Assembly (NCBI RefSeq): GCF_900110275.1
Contig: NZ_FODC01000001.1
Coordinates: 1,527,198-1,591,197 of the forward strand
Source of the DNA: Duganella sp. CF517
GTDB taxonomy: Bacteria; Pseudomonadota; Gammaproteobacteria; Burkholderiales; Burkholderiaceae_D
Length of the DNA stretch: 64,000 bases
Direction: 5' to 3'
In this document: positions 52,159-61,200 of the stretch, piece by piece
Layout of the letters: every line of letters starts with the position of its first letter
Numbering within the stretch: position 1 is the first letter of the stretch
Notes under the pieces: generated by a model
The model's input: the letters and a program-made list of their open reading frames with translations, nothing else
Databases searched by the model: none
Told to the model about the DNA's origin: nothing
Position numbers and translations under genes: made by a program

Positions 52159-53637
52159 TCAGCCGAACAATCCATGCAAATACCAGCGCGTGACGGCCTC
52201 GGCGTCGTTGCCGCCGCGCTCGCGGTACAGCCAATAATGCGCGTGGTCGCGCCCCTCGGCCATGAAATAATCGCGCGTCTGCATCTCGGTCCACCAGCCC
52301 GCCTCGATGCGCTCGCCGGTCGACACGATCTTCAACGGCGACCCATAGAACGGCCGGTGGTCGCGCATCAGCAGGGCGATCGGCTTGGCCAGCAGCCACG
52401 CCGGGCGCGGCAGGCTGGGCAGGTCCGGCGGCAGCTGCGCGCGGGCGTCGGCCGGCCGTATCTTGTCGTGCGCGCCGACCCAGGCGTTGGCGTGCTCGGG
52501 CCGGTAATCGGCGCGCGGCGCCGCCCGCAACACGTTCTCCGGCCCCAGCCGCGCGGTCAGCAACTCGAGCAGGCGCTGCCAGTCCTCCTTGCTGCCGCCC
52601 GGCTCGGGGAACAGCGATTCGCTCGGCGGCGCCATCGGCCGCACCCGCGGCGCCTCCAGGCACAGGCCGATGACGGGCGCCTCCAGCGTCTGCTTGGCCA
52701 GCCGCTCCTTGAGCAGGCGCACCAGGTGCTCGTCGCGCCAGGTCGGCTCGGCCAGCACCACCTCGATCATCGTCGGCGCGCGCGCCACCCGGCCGCGCTC
52801 GTGCTCGAGCGACAGGACGATGCGCTCGACGGCGAACTGGTGCGCGCTGAGCCACCCGGTCAGTTGCAGCAGCAGCCGGTGCGCGCCGCACAGCAAGGCG
52901 TCGGCCTGCTCGACCCGGTCGAACAATTCGAGCTTGGCGCGGAAGCTGGCCGGCGCCGCCAGCCACTGGTGCAATTCCGCCCGCTCGCCGTGGGCGTCGT
53001 CGAGCATGTCGAGCAGGGCGCGCCCGCAGCGCCGCTGCAGGCCCGGGCGCGGCAGCGCGCGCGCCGCCCCCACGCTCAGGCAGCCGATGCCCTCCAGCCA
53101 GGCCAGGTAGGGCCGCGCCGGCGGCAGCAGGTCCACCGGCAGGCGCGCCAGGCGCCGCGCCATCGACGCCACCGTCAGCGCGCGCCCGGCGCCGGCGCGC
53201 GCCAGCAGCCAGGCGCCGCGCGCGGTCGGCGCGCACCCGAGCGTGGCGGTGAAACCGAGCGCGCGCAGGCTGGCGGCGATCTGCCGGCACAGCGGGCGCA
53301 CGCCGCCGAACAGGCGCAGGCTGGCGCCCACGTCGAGCAGCAACGTGGCCTCCTCGGCCATGGCCAGCTGCGGCGTGAAGCGCAGCAGCGCCATCGCCAC
53401 CGCGTCCAGCGCCTCGGCTTCCCGCTGCGGCGCGCGCTGCTGGAACTGCGCGTGCGGCGCCAGCATCAGCGCGCCGCCGCGCCGCATGCCCGCTTCGACG
53501 CCGGCCGCGCGCGCCGAATCGGCCAGCGCCGCCACCCGCTCCTGCTCGAGCACGACGGTGCAGTGGTCGTCAGACCAGCGCGGGCAAAACACTTCGAGCG
53601 GCAGCCGGGGCAGGTGTAGGGCGATCCAGAGGCGCAT
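52159..53637 (-). CDS. imuB: Inactive Y-family polymerase-like protein ImuB
   Basis: 492 residues of the ImuB family, the hub that links ImuA, DnaE2 and the beta clamp. The fold resembles Y-family polymerases, but the N-terminal catalytic aspartate segment is replaced by [15 protein letters not shown] and the second acidic motif by [14 protein letters not shown], as in other ImuB proteins. ESLFPEPGG near residue 345 could serve as the clamp-binding motif (Q/E-x-LF type). The C-terminus ([20 protein letters not shown]) is characteristic. Its start overlaps imuA by 68 nt, so the two are translated from one message behind the SOS box at 54325. Confidence 0.93.
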   Translation of the reverse strand: MRLWIALHLPRLPLEVFCPRWSDDHCTVVLEQERVAALADSARAAGVEAGMRRGGALMLAPHAQFQQRAPQREAEALDAVAMALLRFTPQLAMAEEATLLLDVGASLRLFGGVRPLCRQIAASLRALGFTATLGCAPTARGAWLLARAGAGRALTVASMARRLARLPVDLLPPARPYLAWLEGIGCLSVGAARALPRPGLQRRCGRALLDMLDDAHGERAELHQWLAAPASFRAKLELFDRVEQADALLCGAHRLLLQLTGWLSAHQFAVERIVLSLEHERGRVARAPTMIEVVLAEPTWRDEHLVRLLKERLAKQTLEAPVIGLCLEAPRVRPMAPPSESLFPEPGGSKEDWQRLLELLTARLGPENVLRAAPRADYRPEHANAWVGAHDKIRPADARAQLPPDLPSLPRPAWLLAKPIALLMRDHRPFYGSPLKIVSTGERIEAGWWTEMQTRDYFMAEGRDHAHYWLYRERGGNDAEAVTRWYLHGLFG

Positions 53638-54295
53638 GGCGTTGTAGCAAAGAAGGGGTTAACGGTAAAAACAAGGGGGTGTCGCGCCGCGGCCCGCGCC
53701 GCTTGACGAAACCGACGTCGACGCCGCCGGCGGCGGCCGTCAGCGACAGCCGCAGCGGCGCCGGCGAGGCGTCCTGCGCCGCCGCCAGCGGCCGCAGCAT
53801 GCAAAACAGCGTGTCCGCGCTTTGCGCGGCCAGGTGCAGCCGGCGCAAGGTTTCGCCGCGCGCGTGCTGCTGCCACAGCAACAGCGCGCCGCAACAGCCG
53901 CTGCGCAGCACCTGCTCGGCCGCCCATAGGGTGTCGCCGCCTTTGCCGCCGGCGCCGCCGCGGATCCAGAGCAATTGCGACGGTTCGATCCCCAGCGCGG
54001 CCAGCGCCAGCGCCTGCGGCGCGTGCGGCGGCTGCAGCAGCACGATCGGGCGCTTGCCCAGCGCGGCCAGCGCCGGCCGCAACAGGCGCAACTCGCCGAT
54101 GCCGTGCTGCTGCACCAGCAAGTCGATCAGGGTGCCCAGCGGCCAGCCGCCGCCGGGCAACTGCGCCGACAACGCGGCAAAGCCGGTGTCGACGCAGCGC
54201 GTGGCGCTGTGCGCCAGTTGCGACGCCCGCCACAGCGACGGATGGACGGTTTCGGGCGCGGCGATGGCAGCCGGGGCGGAGGCGGAAGGATTCAT
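53570..54295 (-). CDS. imuA: Translesion-synthesis accessory protein ImuA
   Basis: 241-residue RecA-like/SulA-like protein of the DNA-damage mutasome. SLWRASQLAHSATRCVDTGF, LSAQLPGGGWPLGTLIDLL and HGIGELRLLRPALA are the conserved N-terminal blocks (a degenerate P-loop region); GALLLWQQ and LRLSLTAA follow. ImuA is known to bind RecA and ImuB. The start at 54295 lies 30 bp below a consensus LexA box. The gene overlaps imuB. The polymerase partner dnaE2 is not downstream as usual but 25 kb away. Confidence 0.92.
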   Translation of the reverse strand: MNPSASAPAAIAAPETVHPSLWRASQLAHSATRCVDTGFAALSAQLPGGGWPLGTLIDLLVQQHGIGELRLLRPALAALGKRPIVLLQPPHAPQALALAALGIEPSQLLWIRGGAGGKGGDTLWAAEQVLRSGCCGALLLWQQHARGETLRRLHLAAQSADTLFCMLRPLAAAQDASPAPLRLSLTAAAGGVDVGFVKRRGPRRDTPLFLPLTPSLLQRHAPLDRPTPAPAAARSVLPALV

Positions 54296-54324
54296 GATGT
54301 CACCAGCGCATTTTAGCGCAAATA

Positions 54325-54340
54325 CTGTACAAATACACAG
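54325..54340. promoter_or_regulatory. LexA (SOS) box of imuA-imuB
   Basis: TACTGTACAAATACACAGTA: CTGT (54325-54328), 8 bp, ACAG (54337-54340), an exact CTGT-N8-ACAG site 30 bp upstream of imuA. It matches the box before dnaE2. Confidence 0.92.
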
Positions 54341-54399
54341 TACTATCTCGATCCGGTTTTGGCAAGTCCGAATATGTTTGGCGCGCGGCATGCTGTAAC

Positions 54400-55728
54400 A
54401 TGACACCAAAGAAACATCACCAGGATAATATTTTGCACACAATACAACTGGTGGGCGCGGTCCTGTTCGGCCTCGCCCTGCTCCACACCTTCGCCGCCAA
54501 AACCTTCGGCGTGCTGGCGCGCCGCCATCCCCGCCACGCCGGCCTGTTCCATCTGTTGGGCGAGGTCGAGGTCGTTTTCGGCTTCTGGGCCTTCGTGCTG
54601 ATCGCCGCCCTGGCCGTGCTCGACGGGCCCGGCGCGGCGATCGCCTACGCCGAGACGCGCCACTACGCCGAGCCGCTGTTCGTCTTCACCGTGATGGTGG
54701 TGGCCGCCTCGCGCCCGGTGCTCGACATCGTGCGGCGCGCCCTGCGCGCCGTGGCCGCGCGCTTGCCGCTGTCGACCGACCTGGCGCTGTCGTGGTTCGG
54801 CCTGGCGCTGGTGCCGCTGACCGGCTCGCTGATCACCGAGCCGGCCGCGATGACTCTCGCGGCCCTGATGCTGGCGCCGCTGGTGTTCCGCCGCGACCTG
54901 CCCGAGTGGCTCAAGTACGGCGCGCTCGGCGCGCTGTTCGTCAACGTCTCGATCGGCGGCACCTTGACCGCGTACGCGGCGCCGCCGGTGCTGATGGTGG
55001 CCACCACCTGGCAATGGGACAGCCTGTATATGGCGACCCGCTTCGGCTGGAAGGCGGCGCTGGCGGTGGCGCTCAACGCCGGCGTCGTCTGCTTCCTGCT
55101 GCGCCCGCACCTGCGCGCGCCGGCCGGCGCCCCGGCGCCGGGCGCCCCATCCCGCGGCGTCCCCGCGCCGGACGGGCCCGCGGACGGGGCGCCGCCGGTG
55201 CCGTGGCCGGTCACGCTGATCCACCTCGGCTTCCTGGCCGGGGTGGTCGTGCTCGGCCACCATCCGGTGCTGTTCCTCGGCCTGTTCATGCTGTTCCTCG
55301 GCTTCGCCACGGCCTACCAGCGCTACCAGCATCCGCTGATCATCAAGGAGGGCTTGCTGGTGGGCTTTTTCCTGGCCGGCCTGGTGGTGCTCGGCGGCAT
55401 GCAGCAATGGTGGTTGCAACCCATCGTCGCCAGCCTGTCGCCGCTGGCCTTGTTTTTCGGCGCGCTGGGCTTGACGGCGATCACCGACAACGCCGCGCTG
55501 ACCTACCTCGGCTCGCTGATTGAGGGCATCTCGGCGCCGTCGCAGTACATGCTGATGGCCGGCGCGGTGGCCGGCGGCGGCCTGACCGTGATCGCCAACG
55601 CGCCCAACCCGGCCGGCGCGGCGCTGCTGCGGCGCGGCTTTCGCGACGAATCGATCGGCGCCGTCGGCCTGCTGCTCGGCGCGCTGGGACCGACCGTGGT
55701 CGCGGCGGCCGCCTTCCTGCTGCTGTGA
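54400..55728 (+). CDS. Putative Na+/H+ antiporter
   Basis: 442-residue inner-membrane protein with about ten to twelve helices and a long proline/alanine cytosolic loop (about residues 240-265). TGSLITEPAAMTLAAL, ITDNAALTYLGSL and VIANAPNPAGAALL are the conserved blocks of a small family annotated as putative Na+/H+ antiporters (DUF1504-type, related to the ArsB/NhaD ion-transporter clan). Start: the ATG at 54400 has no ribosome-binding site, while a TTG at 54433 has AGGA 7 nt upstream and begins just before the first helix; the TTG may be the true start. Divergent from imuA across the SOS box region. Confidence 0.8.
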   Translation: MTPKKHHQDNILHTIQLVGAVLFGLALLHTFAAKTFGVLARRHPRHAGLFHLLGEVEVVFGFWAFVLIAALAVLDGPGAAIAYAETRHYAEPLFVFTVMVVAASRPVLDIVRRALRAVAARLPLSTDLALSWFGLALVPLTGSLITEPAAMTLAALMLAPLVFRRDLPEWLKYGALGALFVNVSIGGTLTAYAAPPVLMVATTWQWDSLYMATRFGWKAALAVALNAGVVCFLLRPHLRAPAGAPAPGAPSRGVPAPDGPADGAPPVPWPVTLIHLGFLAGVVVLGHHPVLFLGLFMLFLGFATAYQRYQHPLIIKEGLLVGFFLAGLVVLGGMQQWWLQPIVASLSPLALFFGALGLTAITDNAALTYLGSLIEGISAPSQYMLMAGAVAGGGLTVIANAPNPAGAALLRRGFRDESIGAVGLLLGALGPTVVAAAAFLLL

Positions 55729-55849
55729 GCCCGATGGTGGCGCGTGGCGATACTTGTCAAAAAAAGATGCCAGATCGTTAAAATTCGCCTACCCTCTACC
55801 TTCCAGGGTGCAACCTTTCACCCATCAACTGTTTAGCCAAGGAGCGACC

Positions 55850-56854
55850 ATGAACACACCCTCCCTCGGTGGCCTGCTGCTGGGCGCCGCCGTCTGCCTG
55901 GCGCCGTCGGCCCGGGCGGCCGACGCGCCGGGCACCGACGGCGCCTTCGCCAAGCCGCAGCTGCGGGTCGACATCGGCGGGCGCAAGCTCAACCTGTACT
56001 GCAGTGGCAGCGGCGCCACCACCGTGCTGTTCGACGGTCCGGCCGGCGATGCCGGCTGGGCCTGGTTCAAGGTGCAACCGGCAGTGGCCAGGCACACGCG
56101 CGCCTGCACCTACGACCGTCCCGGCTACGGCTTCAGCGACCCGTCCAAGCGCCCCAACACATCGCAACACGTGGCCGAGGACCTGCACCAGGGCCTGGCC
56201 GCCGCCGGCATCAAGCCGCCGTACCTGCTGGTGGGCAACTCGATCGGCGGCGCCAACGCGCAAGTGTTCGCCTACCGCTATCCCGGCGAGGTCACGGGCA
56301 TGGTGCTGGTCGAGCCGCAGACCGAGGATGAAAGCACGCGCACCAACAAGGCCTCCGGCGGCATGCTCGACAAGGTCTACGCGATGGTGGCCGCGCACAA
56401 CGCCGAATGCCTGCGCGCGGCGGGCAAAGGCTTCAAGCCGGGCGGCCGGGCGCTGGCCGACTGCATCGGCGAGCCGGCCGACTTCTACGGCCCGGTGCTG
56501 GGTCCGCAAGTGCTGGCGGCGATGAAGAAGCCCTCGTACTGGCGCACGGTGGTGGGCGAATACCAGGGCTTCGGCGCCAGCGACGACCAGCTGCGCGCCT
56601 TGCGCAAGCCCTTCGGCGACCTGCCGCTGCTGGTGCTCACGCGCGGCGTCAGCCCGTACGCCATTCCCGGCCGGCCGCAAAGCGCGGTCAACAAGGCCAT
56701 GGAGGATGAAAACGAAGCGATCCACAAGGAGCTCGCGGCGCTGTCGACCAGGGGCGCGCAACGCGTGGTGCCGGGCGCCGGGCACGCCATCCAAAGCGAG
56801 CAGCCGGCGGTCGTCACGGCGGCGGTGCTGGAGATGCTCCACCAAATCAACTAG
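55850..56854 (+). CDS. Exported alpha/beta hydrolase
   Basis: 334 residues with a signal peptide (MNTPSLGGLLLGAAVCLAPSARA). The mature hydrolase shows VLFDGPAGDAGWAWFKVQ (oxyanion region), DRPGYGFSDPS, nucleophile elbow LVGNSIGGAN, VEPQTED and the catalytic histidine in PGAGHAIQSEQP. The GNSIGG elbow with asparagine before serine and the SGSGATTVLFD opening are typical of a periplasmic lipase/esterase-like group of unknown substrate. AAGGAG precedes the ATG at 55850; the frame from 55754 is an extension. Ends 5 nt before family-A copy 3. Confidence 0.85.
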   Translation: MNTPSLGGLLLGAAVCLAPSARAADAPGTDGAFAKPQLRVDIGGRKLNLYCSGSGATTVLFDGPAGDAGWAWFKVQPAVARHTRACTYDRPGYGFSDPSKRPNTSQHVAEDLHQGLAAAGIKPPYLLVGNSIGGANAQVFAYRYPGEVTGMVLVEPQTEDESTRTNKASGGMLDKVYAMVAAHNAECLRAAGKGFKPGGRALADCIGEPADFYGPVLGPQVLAAMKKPSYWRTVVGEYQGFGASDDQLRALRKPFGDLPLLVLTRGVSPYAIPGRPQSAVNKAMEDENEAIHKELAALSTRGAQRVVPGAGHAIQSEQPAVVTAAVLEMLHQIN

Positions 56855-56858
56855 CACA

Positions 56859-56937
56859 TCGGGGTCAAGTCTGACAATCGGACACGGGCACAAGCACGCG
56901 CCCGCTGAGGCCGTGTCCGAATGACAGACTTGACCCC
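56859..56937. repeat. Interspersed long palindrome (family A), copy 3
   Basis: 28-bp inverted repeat (56859-56886 and 56910-56937) with two mismatches and a 23-nt loop, between convergent hydrolase genes, within 5 nt of each stop codon. Confidence 0.9.
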
Positions 56938-56941
56938 GGGG

Positions 56942-58183
56942 TTAGGCGCGCTGGTGGCGGTTGAAGAACTGCATCATCATCTTGCTGGCGTCCGGGCCGG
57001 CCTTGGTGTTGTAGGCCAGCGTTTCGTCGCCGCCGCTCCAGGCGTGCTCGAGCTGCTCGATCTGCGCCACGCGCAGCAGCAGCTTTCTGCCGTCGTAAAA
57101 ATCGTCGATGCGGTGGGCGTTGTGGCGCCCGCCCCGGCCCTGCGACTTGAGCGTGGTCTTCGGTTGCGCGACGGCGCCGATGCCGTTCAGCGCCCGGCTC
57201 TGGCGCATCAGCTGCGTCTGGTTGATCGGGCGCACCACGCTGTCGCCCTCGCCCTGGATCAGGATCATCGGCATGCCCGGGAAATGCGGCTGGCGCATCA
57301 GCACTTCGCGCACCGCCAGGTCGGCGCGCAAGCCGCCGCCGTGCTGCATGACGCCCAGCGCGCCCATCTGGCTGTGGCCGGCGCCGAACACGGGGCCGGA
57401 GTGCATGCCGACCGCCGCGAACAAGCGCGGGTGGTTGAGCGCGACGATGTTGGCCATGCCGGCGCCGGCCGAGATGCCGGCGATATAGATGCGCGAGCGG
57501 TCGATCGCGTATTCGGTCATCACCTTGTTGACCATGCCGACGATCAGCGGCACGTCGCCGCCGCCCTCCTGCGTGGCGCGGTCGTACCACTTCCAGCAGC
57601 GCTGCGCGTGCGAGCCGACCGATTGCTGCGGATAGAGCACGGCGTAGCCCATCTGCTCGGCCCACCGGTTCATGCGCGTGCCCTGCGCGAACTGGGTGGC
57701 GGTCTGCTGGCAACCGTGCAGCATCACCACCAGCGGCAAGCCCTTGCGGGCGGCCTGGGCGGGAATATTGTTGGGCAGGTAGAGCCAGTACCCGAGGCGA
57801 TGCGCGGGCGTGCCCACGCCGGCCGGCGTCGCGTAGTGCGAGGCCAGCCACTTTCCGGGCGCCGGTGGCACGCTGGGCGCCGGCGCGGCGGCACGGGGCT
57901 TGGCGCTGGCCGCCCTCGCCGGCGGCACCCTGACCGGCTTGACGGCCACCGTCGCGGCCCTGGCGACCGTGGGCTTGGCGACCGTGGGCTTGGCGACCGT
58001 GGGCTTGGCGACTATGGGCTTGACGACTTTGACCTTGGCGGCCTTGGCCGCCGGCGCCCGCTTGCGCTTGGGCGCGGGCGGGGTGGCGGCCTTGAACAGC
58101 GCCGTCATCAATTTGTTGACGGACTTACTCTGTCGTGTGCCGGTACGCACCAGACTACGCAGCAAACCAGCGGCACTCTTCAT
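56942..58183 (-). CDS. PHB-depolymerase-family esterase with repeat-rich N-terminus
   Basis: 413 residues. The first 110 are low-complexity Lys/Ala/Pro (RKRAPAAKAAKVKVV, then KPTVA repeated), followed by an esterase domain of the PHB depolymerase/LpqC type: LPLVVMLHGCQQ (oxyanion), GISAGAGMANI (nucleophile serine), GEGDSVVRPINQ (acid) and LEHAWSGGDE (histidine). AGGAGGT precedes the ATG, a strong start. No signal peptide, so it is probably an intracellular esterase or granule-associated depolymerase; the basic histone-H1-like tail could bind DNA or PHB granules (inference). Convergent with the hydrolase at 55850. Confidence 0.87.
   Translation of the reverse strand: MKSAAGLLRSLVRTGTRQSKSVNKLMTALFKAATPPAPKRKRAPAAKAAKVKVVKPIVAKPTVAKPTVAKPTVARAATVAVKPVRVPPARAASAKPRAAAPAPSVPPAPGKWLASHYATPAGVGTPAHRLGYWLYLPNNIPAQAARKGLPLVVMLHGCQQTATQFAQGTRMNRWAEQMGYAVLYPQQSVGSHAQRCWKWYDRATQEGGGDVPLIVGMVNKVMTEYAIDRSRIYIAGISAGAGMANIVALNHPRLFAAVGMHSGPVFGAGHSQMGALGVMQHGGGLRADLAVREVLMRQPHFPGMPMILIQGEGDSVVRPINQTQLMRQSRALNGIGAVAQPKTTLKSQGRGGRHNAHRIDDFYDGRKLLLRVAQIEQLEHAWSGGDETLAYNTKAGPDASKMMMQFFNRHQRA
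57962..58021. repeat. 15-bp in-frame tandem repeat in the esterase gene
   Basis: GGCGACCGTGGGCTT at 57962, 57977 and 57992, and a variant GGCGACTATGGGCTT at 58007, encoding KPTVA repeats on the minus strand. Copy number could vary between strains without shifting the frame. Confidence 0.92.
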
Positions 58184-58272
58184 CGGATCGACCTCCTGTT
58201 GCCATAAAGTCTACCCCGGAAACCCCATCCGCCTGCGTTCGCCACCGCGCATACCGGACGATCGATGCGGCA

Positions 58273-61200
58273 TCAACGCAACATCGACTCCCACACTTTC
58301 TGCAAGCGCTTGGCCGACACCGGCATCGGCGTGCGCAGCTCCTGGGCGAACAGCGACACGCGCAGCTCCTCGAGCATCCAGCGGAACTCGACCATCTTCG
58401 GATCGGTGTTCTTGCCGGCCGATTTGTCCTTGTTGGCGCGCTGGTACAACGCCGCCGCCGACTGCCATTCGGCCATCAGCTTGGCGTCGCGCGCCGGGTC
58501 GCCGCGCAGCTTTTCGATGCGCACGTTGATCGCCTTCAGATAGCGCGGGAAGTGCGCCAGCTGGCTGTAGTCGTTGTCCGACAGGAAGCGTTTGTTGACC
58601 AGCGCCTGCAACTGCGCCTGCATGTCGGCCGCCGCCGCCGCCGGCAACCCCTGCAAGCGCTTGGGCAGGCCGTGGAACTCGGTGAGCACCTGCGACAGCA
58701 GGCGCGCGATCTCGTTCACCAGCAGCACCAGGCGCGACTTGCCCTCGTCCTTGCGCTTGGCGAAACTGGCGGCATCGAGCGGCAACGGATCTTGCAGGCA
58801 GGCGATATCGAGCGCCTTGTTGATGATCTGTTCGCGCAGCTCCTCCTGCGTGCCCATGCTCATGAACTGCATGCCCATTTGCTGCAGGCCGGGGATGCCC
58901 TTTTCGATGAACTTGATCTGGTCCTTCATCTGCAGCGCGAACAGCCGGCGCAGGCCGATCCGGTGCGTGCGCGCCGCCACCGTCGGGTCGTCGAACACCT
59001 CCAGGTCGCAGTGCGTGCCCTTGTCGACCAGCGCCGGGAAGCCGATCAGCGTCAGCTTGCCCTGGACGATCTCCAGCAGCTCCGGCAGCTCGCCGAAGGT
59101 CCAGCTGGTCAGGCCCGTCAACGTGATGCCGCTGGCGGCGCTGGACGCTTCCCTGGCGCCGACCGCCTTGTCACCGCCCCTGCCCGGCGCCGGCGCCGGC
59201 GCCGCGCCGGCGTTGCCGCCGGCCGCGCGCGACGGCGGGGCCGGGGACGCGGCCGCGCCGCCGCTGCCCAGCGCCCGCAGCGTCACCCCTTGCGTGCCCG
59301 AGGTTTCGGCCATCTTCTGGAAGCTCTCGCGCGCCTGCGCGCCGAATTCGGCCTGCAGGGTGGCCAGGTTGCGGCCCATCTCCAGCTGGCGTCCGTGCTC
59401 GTCGATCACCTTGAAGTTCATGAAGTGGTGGGCCGGCAGGGTCTCCGGCTTGAAGTCGGTGGTCAGCACCGAGATCGTGATCTGCGACCGGATGTCGGCG
59501 ATGATCGCGTCGATCAAGTCGCCGCGGCCGAAGATGCCCGCCTCGTGCACCCGTTCGCAGAACCTGGCCGCGTAGTCCGGCAGCGGCACGCAGTGGCGGC
59601 GCAGCTTTTGCGGCAGGGACTTGAGCAGCAGGTGCACCTTCTCCTTCAGCATGCCCGGCACCAGCCATTCGCAGCGCTCGCGCGGCAATTGGTTCAACGC
59701 GAACAGCGGCACGGCCATCGTCACGCCATCGCGCACGCTGCCCGGTTCGAAGTGGTAGGTCAGCGCCATTTCCAGCCCCGTCACCGACATCATCTTCGGG
59801 AACAGGTCGGTCGTCACGCCGGCCGCCTCGTGGCGCATCAATTCGTCGCGGTTCAGGTACAGCAGCTTCGGCTCGGCCGCCGTGGCGTCCTTGTGCCACT
59901 TCTCGAAGCCGGCGCCGTTGACCACGTCGGCCGGTATCAGCTTGTCGTAGAAGGCGGCGATCAACTCGTCGTCGACCAGCACGTCGAGGCGGCGCGACTT
60001 GTGCTCGAGGTTCTCGATCTCCTTGATCAACTTGTGGTTGTGGGCGAAGAACGGCGCGCGCGTGTCGTAGTCGCCGCCGACCAGCGCGTCGCGGATGAAG
60101 ATCTCGCGCGCCTCGGCCGGGTTGTGCAGCGCGTAGTTGATGCGGCGCTGGCTGTACACCACCAGCCCGTACAAGGTGGCGCGCTCGGACGCGCTGACCT
60201 GCGCCCCGCGTTTTTCCCAGCGCGGCTCGCCCCACGATTTTTTCAGCAGGTGGCCGCCGACCTTCTCCAGCCATTCCGGCTCGATGCGGGCCACGCAGCG
60301 CGCGTACAGGCGCGTGGTGTCGACCAGTTCGGCCGCCATGATCCACTTGCCCGGTTTTTTCAGCAGCGACGAACCGGGCCAGATATTGAACTTGATGCCG
60401 CGCGCGCCCAGGTAGCCGGCGCCCGGTTCGTCCTCGCTCTTGAAACCGATGTTGCCCAGCAGGCCGGTCAGCAGCGCCAGGTGCAGGTTCTCGTAGGTGG
60501 CCGGCGCCTCGTTGATGCGCCAGCCCTGCTCCTTGACGATGGTGAGCAGCTGCGAGTGCACGTCGCGCCACTCGCGCAGCCGCAGTTGCGACAGGAAGTT
60601 GGTCCGGCAGTTGTCCATCAGCTGGCGGTTGGTCTTTTTGTGCTCGATGGCGTTCTCGAACCACTGCCAGATCTTCAGATAGCTGATGAACTCCGACTTC
60701 TCGTCGGCGAACTTCTTGTGCGCCTCGTCGGCCGCCTGCTGGTGCTCCATCGGGCGGTCGCGCGGGTCCTGCACCGACAGCGCCGAGGCGATGATCAGCA
60801 CTTCGTTCAGGCTGGCGTTGTCGAGCGCGGCGAGGATCATGCGGCCCACGCGCGGGTCCAGCGGCAGCTTGGCGAGCTTGTTGCCAAGGGGCGTGAGCTG
60901 GTTGTATTCGTCGACCGCGCCCAGCTCCTGCAGCAGCTGGTAGCCGTCGGCGATGGCGCGCGCCAGCGGCGGCTCGATGAACGGGAACGTCTCGACATCG
61001 GTCAGGTGCAGCGACTTCATGCGCAGGATGACGGCCGCCAGCGACGAGCGCAGGATCTCCGGCTCGGTGAACTTGGGCCGCTGCAGGAAGTCCTGCTCCT
61101 CGTACAGGCGGATGCAGACGCCGTCGGCGACGCGGCCGCAACGGCCGGCGCGCTGGTTGGCGGCCGATTGCGCGATCGGCTCGATCTGCAGCTGTTCGAC

